64,000 nucleotides of DNA from Cohnella abietis (GCF_004295585.1 NZ_AP019400.1:5797501-5861500); one strand, 5' to 3'; positions 43,998-53,132 are shown, numbered from the stretch's first letter. A program made the numbers and translations. The notes: a model not told the origin generated them from the letters alone.

Positions 43998-44894
43998 CTA
44001 ATTAAGCTTTTCTTCTTTGAATAATAAGCGCTGCACAACCGTTATGAGCATAATCACAACTGCTAAAAAGAAAGCAATGGCTGAAGCATAACCCATATCA
44101 AGGCTCTTGAAAGCATATTGGTAAATCAGCAAAACCATAGTTAAAGTTGCATTATTCGGTCCTCCGGAGCCCGCCGAAAAAATATACGATTGGTCGAATA
44201 GCTGGAATGTCCCGATAATCCCCATAACAATGACATAGAAAGTAACCGGCTTGAGCTGCGGTACTGTAATCCGCCAAAACTTGCGCCAAGCGTTAGCTCC
44301 GTCGATTTCAGCAGCCTCATAAAGATTTTCTGGAATATCTTGCAGAGCAGCTAAGTAAATAACCATAAATAGTGGTGCAGTTGACCATATGTTCATGATC
44401 ATAATTCCAAGCAACGCAACGGAAGGATCACCGAGCCAATTGTAAGTAGGCAAACCGACCGATTCGAGTATGAAATTCAAAAGCCCGTTACGGTTGTAGA
44501 TCCACATGAAGATAAGCACTAGCACCGCGGACGAAGTAACCGTCGGAAGATAAAAAGCGACTCGGAAGAAATTCCGATATCGTAGCTTCATGTTCAATAT
44601 AGATGCCAGCACAAGAGCAAGCATAGTCTGAGATGGGACGACGATCAAAGCGTATCGAAACGTGTTTTTCAAAGCAATCCACAATCGAGCATCGTCTAAC
44701 ATACGCTCGAAATTACCTACTCCGATAAATTTATAGCTTACTGTCCCAAGCAGATTAACTCTATGCAAAGACAGAAAGATGGAGTAACCAATCGGCAGTA
44801 GCAAAAAGCAACCAAGAATAATTATTGCGGGTGACATAAAACCATAGCCCGATAATATATCCCTAAGTTTATGTTTTCCAAATGGCTTGGCCAT
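43998..44894 (-). CDS. Sugar ABC transporter permease (MalF-type)
   Basis: 298 residues, six membrane segments, with the EAA loop ENLYEAAEIDGANAWRKFWRITVPQL. CUT1 family, partner of the permease downstream. ATG 44894 has GGAGAGG upstream. The gene is separated from the binding-protein gene by a 177-bp spacer with two large hairpins, which probably lowers permease expression relative to the binding protein. Confidence 0.93.
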   Translation of the reverse strand: MAKPFGKHKLRDILSGYGFMSPAIIILGCFLLLPIGYSIFLSLHRVNLLGTVSYKFIGVGNFERMLDDARLWIALKNTFRYALIVVPSQTMLALVLASILNMKLRYRNFFRVAFYLPTVTSSAVLVLIFMWIYNRNGLLNFILESVGLPTYNWLGDPSVALLGIMIMNIWSTAPLFMVIYLAALQDIPENLYEAAEIDGANAWRKFWRITVPQLKPVTFYVIVMGIIGTFQLFDQSYIFSAGSGGPNNATLTMVLLIYQYAFKSLDMGYASAIAFFLAVVIMLITVVQRLLFKEEKLN

Positions 44895-44930
44895 TATTTG
44901 TAACCTCTCCTTTCAGCCTTCCCCTGTTAG

Positions 44931-44993
44931 GGCGCGAAACGACTAAAGCCGTATGCCGTGTCTTTGCGCCTGCGGCTTCACTCGTTACGCGCC
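44931..44993 (-). other. Large imperfect hairpin upstream of the permease genes
   Basis: 21-nt arms at 44931-44951 and 44973-44993 match at 18 of 21 positions (GGCGCG, AACGA and AAGCCG blocks) with a 21-nt loop. It lies after the terminator-like hairpin at 45005 and before the MalF-type start. It may stabilise or process the permease mRNA, or be a dispersed palindrome. Confidence 0.55.
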
Positions 44994-45004
44994 AACGCGG
45001 CTGC

Positions 45005-45060
45005 AAAAAGCGGGGGAAGTAAACCGCAGCTTAGAGCTGCGGTTACTTCCCTGCTTTTTA
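45005..45060 (-). terminator. Terminator-like hairpin after the binding-protein gene
   Basis: On the minus strand GCAGGGAAGTAACCGCAGCT pairs with AGCTGCGGTTTACTTCCC, followed by CCGCTTTTTGC. Located 12 nt after the stop codon, it should partially stop transcription so that the binding protein is made in excess. Confidence 0.8.
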
Positions 45061-45071
45061 CTGATTAAAAA

Positions 45072-46373
45072 TTATTGTGCAGCTTTAATTTCTTTGTTAG
45101 CAGTTTCCTGCCCTTTCTTCAATGCATCAGGCAGTGGAGACTGACCGGTGTATGCAGCTACGAATTGGTTGTTGAAATTGTTCATAAGCGTTGGAAGAGT
45201 AGGACCTGCTTGCCATGGAGTTGCGTACGAAGAACCTGCAACTAAAGCACCGCGAAGCTCATCCTTATCATATCCAAGCTCAGCTGCTACTGACTTACGT
45301 GTAGGCAGTGCAAACCCTTTGCTTGTCCAAGTTTTCATGCCTTCTTTGCCCGTTAAGTAAGACAACAGCTTCCAAGCTGCTTCTTTCTTTTTGGAGTCCT
45401 TATTCATAACGTAAGCAACAGTAAATGCCATAGTACCTTTCTCGCCATTAACCGTAGGTACTTCCGCAGTACCGAAGTCTACATCCTTAAAGTTTCCTTG
45501 GATATAAGGAATGGCCCAGTTGCCTTCAAGCACCATTGCTGCCTTTTGCTGACCGAACATTTCTCCGCCCCAGCCTGCGCCAACATCAGATGGCTGTCCT
45601 GCTGTTTTGGCTTTCAAATGCTGATCAATAACAAGGGAAAGTCCTTTTTCTGCTTCAGGTGATGCAAAAGTAGCTAAACCTTTGTCATCTACCAATTGGC
45701 CGCCGTAAGCTTTAAGCATAAACAATTGACGCGCTAGCTCAGGTGCTTGACCCAAACCATATACTTCAACCTTGCTGCCTTTCTTTTTCGTCAGCTTTTC
45801 AGAAATGCTCATCATTTCATCCCATGTTGTAGGAGGAGCAGTAATACCAGCATCAGCAAACATTTTTTTGTTATAGAACAACGCTAATGTGGAAGTATCC
45901 TTCGGCAAGCCGTACATTTTGCCATCAGGCGATTTAAATGCATTCACAGTCGGCGCTTCAAAATCACCTATATCGAATTCTGGTGTTACATAGCCATCAA
46001 GTGGCTCTAACACACCTTTTTCAATTAAAGCAGGTGCTTCGAAAGCATCTAAGTAAAAGAGATCCGGCGCTTCATTACCAATTAGGCGAGTTTTGATAAC
46101 GTCCATGTATTGGTCAGCGATAATTTCGTATTTCACTTTGACATCAGGGTTTTTGCCTTCAAACTCAGCCAATACTTGCTTCAGAAGATCTTGCTCCTCT
46201 GGAGATGAGCCCCAGCCTGCAAGCGTAACTTCCACTTGACCCTTAGGAGACTCCGAAGCATTGGATTGCGTAGATGAAGGAGAAGCACCCTCATTGTTTT
46301 TAGAGCCGCAAGCCGAAACCACCAAAGCAAGGGCTAACATCAAAAGCATGAATACCGATAATCTTTTTTTCAT
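45072..46373 (-). CDS. Sugar ABC transporter substrate-binding lipoprotein
   Basis: 433 residues. The signal peptide MKKRLSVFMLLMLALALVVSACGS ends in a lipobox (VSAC), so the mature protein is anchored by lipid outside the membrane. The binding domain is SBP family 1: EGKNPDVKVKYEIIADQYMD, APDLFYLDAF, FYNKKMFADAGI, and GNWAIPYIQGNF. The ligand is probably a malto-oligosaccharide or related sugar, inferred from the debranching-type enzyme immediately upstream. ATG 46373 has GGGAGGAAGG upstream. Expected to exceed the permeases in amount because of the hairpin at 45005. Confidence 0.93.
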   Translation of the reverse strand: MKKRLSVFMLLMLALALVVSACGSKNNEGASPSSTQSNASESPKGQVEVTLAGWGSSPEEQDLLKQVLAEFEGKNPDVKVKYEIIADQYMDVIKTRLIGNEAPDLFYLDAFEAPALIEKGVLEPLDGYVTPEFDIGDFEAPTVNAFKSPDGKMYGLPKDTSTLALFYNKKMFADAGITAPPTTWDEMMSISEKLTKKKGSKVEVYGLGQAPELARQLFMLKAYGGQLVDDKGLATFASPEAEKGLSLVIDQHLKAKTAGQPSDVGAGWGGEMFGQQKAAMVLEGNWAIPYIQGNFKDVDFGTAEVPTVNGEKGTMAFTVAYVMNKDSKKKEAAWKLLSYLTGKEGMKTWTSKGFALPTRKSVAAELGYDKDELRGALVAGSSYATPWQAGPTLPTLMNNFNNQFVAAYTGQSPLPDALKKGQETANKEIKAAQ

Positions 46374-46428
46374 TTAAACCTTCCTCCCTTTTGTATGTTT
46401 CTATAATCAAACGGCTCAATGAGCCAGT

Positions 46429-48555
46429 TTAATTCAATGCTGTATCTGGGGAACGATTGATCATTTCAATGCTGCACCCACTGCTGTTGTCCACAACTTC
46501 AACCTGAAGAGATTCAGTGCCATCTTTGCGTTTCAGCACAACTGAAATGGTTCCATTGGCAACGGGTATGTCTCTTACAGTCAAGTTGTTAATGCCTTGA
46601 GGCAGGAACGGATCAAGACGAACAATATTGTTCAACGTATCCGGCTGAAGCCCCAGCATAGCTTGGATTATTAATACAGAGGTTCCTGCAGCCCAAGCTT
46701 GTGGTGAGCAAGCAACTGGATAGGAGACTGGATAACCAATTGTGTCATCGTACCCGCAGAAGAGCTCAGGCAGACGACTATATTCAAAATGCTCTGCAGC
46801 ATTGAGAAGTCCGTTAATTACAGTTGATGCTTCTTCCTTAAAGCCCATCCGACTCATCCCAAGCAGGATAATCGAATTATCGTGAGGCCAGATGCTGCCA
46901 TCATGGTAGCTCATCGGATTATAACCAGTAGAGCCACTAGACATCGTCCGTATGCCATAGCCTCCGAACATATCCTCAGCAACTAATCTCTCGGCTACGA
47001 TCTTCGCCTTCTCTTCAGAAATGATATCGCTCATAAGCAAATGACCTGGATTGGAAGTAACAGAATGCACCTGATCCTTATTAGCGTCTAATGCAATCGC
47101 ATAGAAATTTTCATCTGGCATCCAGAAGGCACCGTCGAATCTCTGTCTCAGGCTCTCCGCTTCCGTTCTCAACCGTTGCGCCAGCTCATGATGTCCGAGT
47201 TGTTCAACTATGGGAGCTAGCCTACTCTTAGCTTGATAGATATAGCCTTGAACTTCGACTAGAGCTATAGGAGCGGCAGCGAAATCTCCGTTAGCATGGA
47301 CTACGGAATCCGCAGAATCCTTCCAGCCTTGATTAGAAATTCCTTTAGAAGACTCCTGATAATACTCGACCATGCCATCCTTATCCCGATCGCCATACTC
47401 ATCGATCCAAGCTAATGCTCTCTCAATATTAGGCATTAATTGAGCAATCGTTTCTGTGTCCCCTGTCCAATGAGCATGCTCAGCTGCTAGTACAATGAAC
47501 AATGGTGTGGAGTCAATGCTTCCATAATAAGGAGCAAAAGGAACCTGTCCAGAACGAGCTAGTTCACCGTTGCGTAGCTCATGCATGATTTTGCCAGGTT
47601 GTTCGTCTTTCCATGGATTCAACTCTGTTCCTTGGTAAGCAGCCATCATTTTCAATGTGCCCCGAGCCACATCAGGATTGAGCGGAAGCATCTGCAAAGC
47701 AGCGATTAAGCTATCTCTACCGAACGGGACCGCATACCAAGGCAAACCTGCCACTGGGAAAAGACCATGTCCGAAATCTGTCAGCAGCACTCGTAAATCT
47801 TGAACTCCCCGGTTATACAGCTGATTCAGAACTTTAGAATCGCTCTCGACCTTTGGGCTTTGTTCCATCCAACGTTCGTAAGTGGCCTGCAGCTCAGCAA
47901 GTGCTATTTCGCGTGGGTTAGTAACTGGACGAATACCATTCACAGAAGGTATGACAGTAAAGGTAATACGTCTCACCTCGGTTGGAGCAAGCTTAACAGC
48001 AAAGCCAATTACATCTGTTTCACTTAGGAAGTCAGCTTCCCCACCCCAGGAAATATCGGTATCCCTTTGAACTCCGTCAGCTCCTTGGTAGGTTGCATGC
48101 CATCCTGATTTGTCTACTTTACGATCCGTCACCTTACCAAGCTCTTCAGCAGGCTGAAAGCCACGGATAAGGAACATATCGCTGAAATCAGCTTCGAATG
48201 AAACACCAAGGTCAAACGCCAATGGTTTTGTTGAAAAATTCGTCAAGGAGATTGTTTCATATAGTACCTCCTCGTAAATAAACCTTTCTCGAATGAGCTC
48301 TAGGGATTCTCTCCAGAACTGAACCTCTCCGCCCTCTTCTTCATGCTCGTTAGTTAAACGGATACGTGCTAAGAAATTTTCGTCGGCAGCCGAGGATAGA
48401 AGTAATGGACGCTTGCCATTAATAGTTAGCTTCATCTCGCTTAGAAAACGTGTATCCTTCATATAAAGTCCGCTTTGTGAGCCGTTGCCCGGGATGTCAC
48501 CGTAGTGATCCGTCATTAGAAATAAATCGTTATTTTTAATTACTCTGTAGTCCAT
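46429..48555 (-). CDS. Glycogen-debranching-type (amylo-alpha-1,6-glucosidase) enzyme
   Basis: 708 residues. The N-terminal ~210 residues form the GDE_N_bis-like beta domain (NNDLFLMTDHYGDI, SGLYMKDTRFLSEMKL); the rest is an (alpha/alpha)6 catalytic domain with LPWYAVPFGRDSLIAALQ, GQVPFAPYYGSIDSTPLFI, GWKDSADSVVHANG, and YHDGSIWPHDNSIILLGM. The Asp and Glu catalytic residues are not assigned with certainty. Several proteins of this family cleave other glycosidic bonds, so the activity is a family guess. The start is ATG 48555 with GGAG 6 nt upstream; Mets at 48567 and 48609 are less supported. Two LacI operators precede it. Confidence 0.88.
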   Translation of the reverse strand: MDYRVIKNNDLFLMTDHYGDIPGNGSQSGLYMKDTRFLSEMKLTINGKRPLLLSSAADENFLARIRLTNEHEEEGGEVQFWRESLELIRERFIYEEVLYETISLTNFSTKPLAFDLGVSFEADFSDMFLIRGFQPAEELGKVTDRKVDKSGWHATYQGADGVQRDTDISWGGEADFLSETDVIGFAVKLAPTEVRRITFTVIPSVNGIRPVTNPREIALAELQATYERWMEQSPKVESDSKVLNQLYNRGVQDLRVLLTDFGHGLFPVAGLPWYAVPFGRDSLIAALQMLPLNPDVARGTLKMMAAYQGTELNPWKDEQPGKIMHELRNGELARSGQVPFAPYYGSIDSTPLFIVLAAEHAHWTGDTETIAQLMPNIERALAWIDEYGDRDKDGMVEYYQESSKGISNQGWKDSADSVVHANGDFAAAPIALVEVQGYIYQAKSRLAPIVEQLGHHELAQRLRTEAESLRQRFDGAFWMPDENFYAIALDANKDQVHSVTSNPGHLLMSDIISEEKAKIVAERLVAEDMFGGYGIRTMSSGSTGYNPMSYHDGSIWPHDNSIILLGMSRMGFKEEASTVINGLLNAAEHFEYSRLPELFCGYDDTIGYPVSYPVACSPQAWAAGTSVLIIQAMLGLQPDTLNNIVRLDPFLPQGINNLTVRDIPVANGTISVVLKRKDGTESLQVEVVDNSSGCSIEMINRSPDTALN

Positions 48556-48629
48556 GGTGTTCTCCATCCTATTTTTTATATATAGTTTTCCATAATTCAT
48601 TTTTTTCATTACAACATTTCACTCATGAT

Positions 48630-48643
48630 CCGAAACGTTTCGG
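48630..48643. promoter_or_regulatory. LacI-family operator, copy 1
   Basis: Perfect palindrome CCGAAACGTTTCGG, upstream of the debranching enzyme. Confidence 0.85.
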
Positions 48644-48668
48644 AAATTGAGCATAAGAAACAATCCAT

Positions 48669-48682
48669 CCGAAACGTTTCGG
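48669..48682. promoter_or_regulatory. LacI-family operator, copy 2
   Basis: Perfect palindrome CCGAAACGTTTCGG inside the longer ATCCGAAACGTTTCGGAT, 39 bp from copy 1 and between the LacI gene and the debranching enzyme. A pair this close suggests cooperative binding. Confidence 0.85.
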
Positions 48683-48703
48683 ATTTCCTGTAAAAAACAC
48701 GAA

Positions 48704-49720
48704 TTACTTTAAATAACGCGTGCTTTCTCGAATGATTAACTGACTGCTTAAAATAATTTTACGATTTTCTGTTCTGCTTTCCAGCATATCAATTAACAAT
48801 TGAGCAGATTGGTAACCTAGCTCATACTTGTCTTGCCTAATGGTAGTAAGCTTAGGAGAGCAATAAGCCGAAATGGTAATATCATCAAATCCGATAATCG
48901 AGATATCCTCAGGTACTTTACGCCCCATTCGCTCTAAAGTGCGTATGGCGCCCAAAGCCATCAGATCGCTGGCACAGAACACGGCAGTTACTTCAGGATG
49001 GCGTATCAGTATTTGATACATTGCCTCAGCTCCGCCATCTTCTGAGAAGGAGCCATCATACACAAGCTCAGCATTGCTCAGCAAATCATATTCCTCAAGA
49101 GCATCTCTGAAACCATGATAACGCTCTTCGGTAACGAAGGCTTGGCTATGTCCATTGATCAACGCAATGTTTCGATGTCCACTCTCCAATAGATGCCTAG
49201 TTGCCATTGCTGCCCCAAGCCGATTGTCAGAAGTAATATGTGCTACATTATCTCCGGTTTTGGGTATATCAATTAAGACGCAAGGAAAAACGTTCTGTTC
49301 AATAACTTCCTGCAGATAAGGATCATCTAGACGCAATCCTGATAGAATAGCACCTTCAACGTTCCTCTCCTTACAGAGAGCCGTATAAGACTTTTCCATT
49401 TGTTTAGACGGATTCGTGCTAAACAACAGCAAGTCGTAGTTTAAATCACCCGTACGGTCATTGATGCCGCAAAGCACCTCGTATGAGAAGGCATCCTTTG
49501 CCCCTGCACGATTTATATCTGAAATAATAAGGCCAATAGTGCGTGTTTTCTTGGACACGAGGCTTCGGGCCACTGCATTGGGGCTATAGGATAGCTCTTT
49601 TGCGACCTTTTTGATTTTCTTTCTTGTTTCCTCGTTTACATCATCGTAACCATTCAACGCCCTAGAGACCGTAGTTACAGATACACCTGCTGCTTTTGCG
49701 ATATCCTTGATCGTCGCCAT
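48704..49720 (-). CDS. LacI-family transcriptional repressor
   Basis: 338 residues. The N-terminal helix-turn-helix and hinge read MATIKDIAKAAGVSVTTVSR, then ALNGYDDVNEETRKKI and SYSPNAVARSLVSKKTRTIG. The periplasmic-binding-like sensor domain spans about 60-330. The start is ATG 49720 with AAAGGTG 7 nt upstream. Operators of the LacI palindrome type lie on both sides (48630, 48669, and a variant at 49735 in its own leader), so it probably represses the debranching/transport genes and itself. The inducer is unknown, most likely a maltodextrin-derived sugar. Confidence 0.94.
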   Translation of the reverse strand: MATIKDIAKAAGVSVTTVSRALNGYDDVNEETRKKIKKVAKELSYSPNAVARSLVSKKTRTIGLIISDINRAGAKDAFSYEVLCGINDRTGDLNYDLLLFSTNPSKQMEKSYTALCKERNVEGAILSGLRLDDPYLQEVIEQNVFPCVLIDIPKTGDNVAHITSDNRLGAAMATRHLLESGHRNIALINGHSQAFVTEERYHGFRDALEEYDLLSNAELVYDGSFSEDGGAEAMYQILIRHPEVTAVFCASDLMALGAIRTLERMGRKVPEDISIIGFDDITISAYCSPKLTTIRQDKYELGYQSAQLLIDMLESRTENRKIILSSQLIIRESTRYLK

Positions 49721-49734
49721 ATATATACACCTTT

Positions 49735-49748
49735 CCAAAACGTTTCGG
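49735..49748. promoter_or_regulatory. LacI-family operator, copy 3 (autoregulatory)
   Basis: CCAAAACGTTTCGG, one mismatch from copies 1 and 2, 15 bp upstream of the LacI start. Confidence 0.75.
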
Positions 49749-49827
49749 GTTTATTATAAAATAGATTAGCTGTATTTTGCAAGCGCTTTTTTCATCTCTT
49801 TTGTTTCCATATTTTTCTCTCCCTTTC

Positions 49828-50345
49828 GTTGCTCGAAAATATTGTACATCTACCTCTGATTGCGTCTCTCACAGTGCCTCTCCCGAGACCCGTTGCTCGA
49901 AACTATCGTACATATGCCTCACATTGTGCCTCTTCCAAGACCCGTTGCTCGAAATTATCGTACATCTGCCTCTAATCGTGCCTCTCCCAAGACCCGTTGC
50001 TCGAAAATATCGGACATCTACCTCTGATTGCGTCTCTCACAGTGCCTCTCCCGAGACCCGTTGCTCGAAACTATCGTACATCTGCCTCACATCGTGCCTC
50101 TCACAAGACCCGTTGTTCGAAATTATCGTACATCTGCCTCACATCGTGCCTCTTCCAAGCCCTGTTGCTCGAAATTATCGTACATCTGCTTCTGATCGTG
50201 CCTCTTCCAAGCCCTGTTGTTCGAAATTATCGTACATCTAACTCTAATCGTGCCTCCTCCAAGACCCGTTGCTCGAAATAATCGTACATCTAACTCTAAT
50301 CGTGTCTCATCCAGGGCCCATTGCTCGAAATTTTCGAACAACTCA
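49828..50345. repeat. Tandem array 4: 10 units of 52 or 64 bp
   Basis: GTTGCTCGAAA-type starts occur at 49828, 49892, 49944, 49996, 50060, 50112, 50164, 50216, 50268 and 50320. Spacing is 52 bp except for two of 64 bp, which carry an internal 12-bp partial duplication (TGCGTCTCTCACAG before TGCCTCTCCC). The consensus has TATCGTACATCT(G/A)CCTCT and CGTGCCTCTCCCAAGACC. It shares no clear core with arrays 1-3. Frames across it (for example 49777-50241) are repeat artefacts. Confidence 0.93.
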
Positions 50346-50403
50346 TTAAAAGCTGAACAGACCATGTTTGTTTAAGGATACTTTCTCATTACTTCGGCGA
50401 TTG

Positions 50404-50530
50404 GTGGTTGCGGTTGCGGTTGCGGTTGTGGTTAGCAGTTTGTGCTTGGTGATCGGCGGTTGGCGGTCTTCGGTTGGCGGTCTTCGGTTGGCGTCTGCGG
50501 TTGGCGTCTGCGGTTGGCGGTTGGCAATAT
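50404..50530. repeat. Short GGTTGC / CGGTTGGC-type repeats
   Basis: GGTTGC is repeated in tandem near 50408, followed by two copies of TCTTCGGTTGGCGG and two of GTCTGCGGTTGGC. G/T-rich imperfect microsatellite with no coding sign; it follows array 4 directly. Confidence 0.75.
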
Positions 50531-50559
50531 GTGCTCGGCGATCGGCTTTTCATGAGAGC

Positions 50560-50592
50560 ACAAAAACCCGGACATTGCATCATTGCCCGGGT
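50560..50592 (-). terminator. Intrinsic terminator of the ecs operon region
   Basis: On the minus strand ACCCGGGCAATG pairs with CAATGTCCGGGT and is followed by TTTTGTG. Confidence 0.8.
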
Positions 50593-50631
50593 GCATTCTA
50601 AGCTAACAGAACCTAATGCTGCCACTCAATA

Positions 50632-51000
50632 CTAGGTTGCATTGAAATGGTTGTAGGAGCCATCATCTGCAGCCCATTGCTCCTTAGAATCAGGAGAATC
50701 CGCGGCTTTATAGCCTTCGTCCCAGTCCTCATTGACGATGTGTGCTGGAATCGAGATTTCTTCCATGCCGTATGCTGTATTGGTAACGTCAATTACCTCT
50801 GCATGAGCGTGCTCCAATAACTGACCTGCATAGCATTGCACGATTTCCAGTGCAGAGGTTAGATCCTCGTCTTGCACATGAATATGAAGACGCCCTCCGC
50901 CGTGCTGCTGAGGCTCATACCCCAAATCCAATAGCGTCTCTCCCGCTAATCTAGCCTGGGACTCATCCGGAAACTGAAACATCAGCGCAGCATGATTCAT
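50632..51000 (-). CDS. Uncharacterised 122-residue protein downstream of ecsB
   Basis: Not a family I recognise. The first ~75 residues look like a small alpha/beta domain: AALMFQFPDESQARLAGETLLDLG then GGRLHIHVQDEDLTSALEIVQCYAG, a beta-alpha-beta-like layout as in ferredoxin-fold regulatory domains. The C-terminal 45 residues are acidic and probably disordered (NEDWDEGYKAADSPDSKEQW). No membrane or signal segment. ATG 51000 has GAGAGG 9 nt upstream. It follows ecsB by 69 bp on the same strand. Confidence 0.65.
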   Translation of the reverse strand: MNHAALMFQFPDESQARLAGETLLDLGYEPQQHGGGRLHIHVQDEDLTSALEIVQCYAGQLLEHAHAEVIDVTNTAYGMEEISIPAHIVNEDWDEGYKAADSPDSKEQWAADDGSYNHFNAT

Positions 51001-51069
51001 GGAATTGATCCTCTCCGTTCTCCATTATCGCATTCAATCCCAATTAGGTTCTCCAACTGGCTGCAATGT

Positions 51070-52365
51070 TTATTCCTTTTTTCGGCGGAGAGCACCAAAA
51101 GAAGAAACAATTTCATTCACACCTTTCAGCCAGAAAAAACCTATGGCAGGTAGAATCACAGTCGCTATCCATCCTATTCCTCCAAACTCCAAACCAATCC
51201 TAACTCCGATCAGTATTGCCCAAATCGTTACTGTAGGCAGCCCACTCCAAAACTTCGCCTTCCTTGAAGCTTGTTCAAGAATATCATCGCGCCAACCGAA
51301 CAAAGCGATATACGGCTCTGTTAGCCACTGTAGCCATTGACGTTGCAGCAAGCCTAGAAGAAGGAAAGGCAACACAAGCCATAAAATAATTGCCAGTGCT
51401 ATGGGCGTTGAACCTACCGCTATAGCTCCCAAGCCCGTTAAGTACATCAGTGGCTTCATGAGGTCCATTCGGCGCAATACCGACTTAAACCAGCTATCCA
51501 ACAATCTGTATGTATCATTCCTATGCTTAACAAAAGGTTGGGATCTTTTGAAGAGGATAGGGCCACGCCTCTTAGGGACAGGCTTTTTCTCCATTGTGTC
51601 CCTTAGAATCCATCCTACGCTCGCTATATATGCTTCATTTTCAACATTTATCTCATGCAATAACGTTCCTTTCATCCGCAAGCGAATTCGCATCTGCCAT
51701 AATGCAACAAGCAAAAATATAACACTTGGTATGACTAAAATAACGTAATCATGCTCTCCCTTTACTGCTAACCAAACAAATACTGTCATATAAACAAGTC
51801 TGACGAATAGCAGAGCAAGCACTTGCAGCCAGCCTCTCCATTTTTGCTTATATCGATCTTTCAGCATCATCCATACAAAGCCTGAAGTGACACAATAAAT
51901 AACGAGATATATAAGATATGAAATAGATAGCCCGAGCACATGCAGCAATAGGGGAGAAATCAATGCGATATAGGCAGAAGAAATCAATATCCGTGTAACA
52001 AAGCTATAAACAAATCCTGAAACAGTCATACCACGAATCCATCTGTTGTAACGGTGCAGAAATAATCCGTCGCCAGGCTCAGCAAAAGTCCGATAGCTCC
52101 CTACGAGCTGTAACAAACCGAGAGGAGTCAGGAATACAGAAATGGGAATGTCATATAGCCATTCTGGGGGATTTATTATCAGATCCCGATACATCCCCCC
52201 TAGTATGAATAGCACGGGTATGAAGATATATAGCCAGACAGTCCAATCCAGTACTGTTCTCCAACATCTCCAGATTGAAATCCAATAGGATGACATACGT
52301 TCCAAAAATAATGGCACCGGCTTGAATCGTGCGGCATTGAATACATCAATACGAGGCTCAGACAT
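51070..52365 (-). CDS. ecsB: ABC transporter permease, EcsB-like
   Basis: 431-residue integral membrane protein with roughly 8-10 hydrophobic segments in an N-terminal and C-terminal group and a cytoplasmic charged region between (about 225-310, KKPVPKRRGPILFKRSQPF). Length and position next to an EcsA-like ATPase match Bacillales EcsB, a component linked to secretion and protease processing. The ATG at 52365 overlaps the ATPase stop codon by one base (TAATG), so translation is coupled. Confidence 0.85.
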   Translation of the reverse strand: MSEPRIDVFNAARFKPVPLFLERMSSYWISIWRCWRTVLDWTVWLYIFIPVLFILGGMYRDLIINPPEWLYDIPISVFLTPLGLLQLVGSYRTFAEPGDGLFLHRYNRWIRGMTVSGFVYSFVTRILISSAYIALISPLLLHVLGLSISYLIYLVIYCVTSGFVWMMLKDRYKQKWRGWLQVLALLFVRLVYMTVFVWLAVKGEHDYVILVIPSVIFLLVALWQMRIRLRMKGTLLHEINVENEAYIASVGWILRDTMEKKPVPKRRGPILFKRSQPFVKHRNDTYRLLDSWFKSVLRRMDLMKPLMYLTGLGAIAVGSTPIALAIILWLVLPFLLLGLLQRQWLQWLTEPYIALFGWRDDILEQASRKAKFWSGLPTVTIWAILIGVRIGLEFGGIGWIATVILPAIGFFWLKGVNEIVSSFGALRRKKE

Positions 52366-53132
52366 TAGACTTGTACCTCATCCACATATGTAAGCTTGTG
52401 AAAGCACTCGAATAAATGTGCTTCCGGTCCACACTTAGCCGTGATCCGTATATCGTCCAATGTTCCTGCTGCCGCCACACCACCATCGTTGACTAGAACA
52501 AATCGATCACACAACCGTTCAGCAGAATCCAGCACATGGGTTGTGAGCAAGATAGCAGCTCCGCGTTGTCTCTCCTCGTCCAATGCATCCAGCAATTCCA
52601 GCACCGCACCAGGATCGAGTCCAATAAAAGGCTCGTCCACCAAATAAAGCTCTGGCTGCAGCAAGAACCCAATAATGAGCATTGTTTTCTGTTGCATTCC
52701 TTTAGAGAATTTGACGGGATACTCGTGCTGAAATGCCTTCAGACGGAATCTCCGCAACAGCTTGTCCGCACGCTCACGAAATAGCTCTTCTGGTATGCTT
52801 CCTGCCGCTGCAACTAGCACCAGATGCTCCCAAAGTGTCATTCGTTCATACAATATCGGCTGCTCCGGGATGTAGGCAACTTGTGAAGACATCTCTACTC
52901 CGCGGTTGTCCTTCTCTTCCTTGCCATGCCATAATATTTTCCCTTTCCAATAAGGAAGCTGACCGAGCAATCCCTTCATGATTGTGCTCTTTCCAGCTCC
53001 GTTCGGCCCTAACAAACCAACTCTCTCACCTGCATGCACGTTAATGACGACTTCCCGTACAATTGGATTATTCGGCTCATATCCCGCTTCTAATATATCC
53101 GCTTGAAAAAGCGGCACTGTCTCGTTATCCAA
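52365..53132 (-). CDS. ecsA: ABC transporter ATP-binding protein, EcsA-like
   Basis: 255-residue nucleotide-binding domain. Walker A GLLGPNGAGKSTIMKG, signature FSKGMQQKTM, Walker B ELYLVDEPFIGLDPGA and the H-loop in ILLTTHVLDSAE are all intact. The signature is the variant FSKGM, typical of the EcsA group. The start is TTG 53132 with GGAGGG 8 nt upstream. It pairs with the EcsB-like permease. Confidence 0.9.
   Translation of the reverse strand: MDNETVPLFQADILEAGYEPNNPIVREVVINVHAGERVGLLGPNGAGKSTIMKGLLGQLPYWKGKILWHGKEEKDNRGVEMSSQVAYIPEQPILYERMTLWEHLVLVAAAGSIPEELFRERADKLLRRFRLKAFQHEYPVKFSKGMQQKTMLIIGFLLQPELYLVDEPFIGLDPGAVLELLDALDEERQRGAAILLTTHVLDSAERLCDRFVLVNDGGVAAAGTLDDIRITAKCGPEAHLFECFHKLTYVDEVQV

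Noticed and set aside
49777..50365. Frames of 154, 94 and 80 codons across array 4
   Set aside because: Repeat translations in several frames without initiation signals; no conserved domain.
50404..50530. Coding or iteron function of the GGTTGC repeats
   Set aside because: The units are short and irregular (6, 13 and 14 bp) and look like replication slippage.
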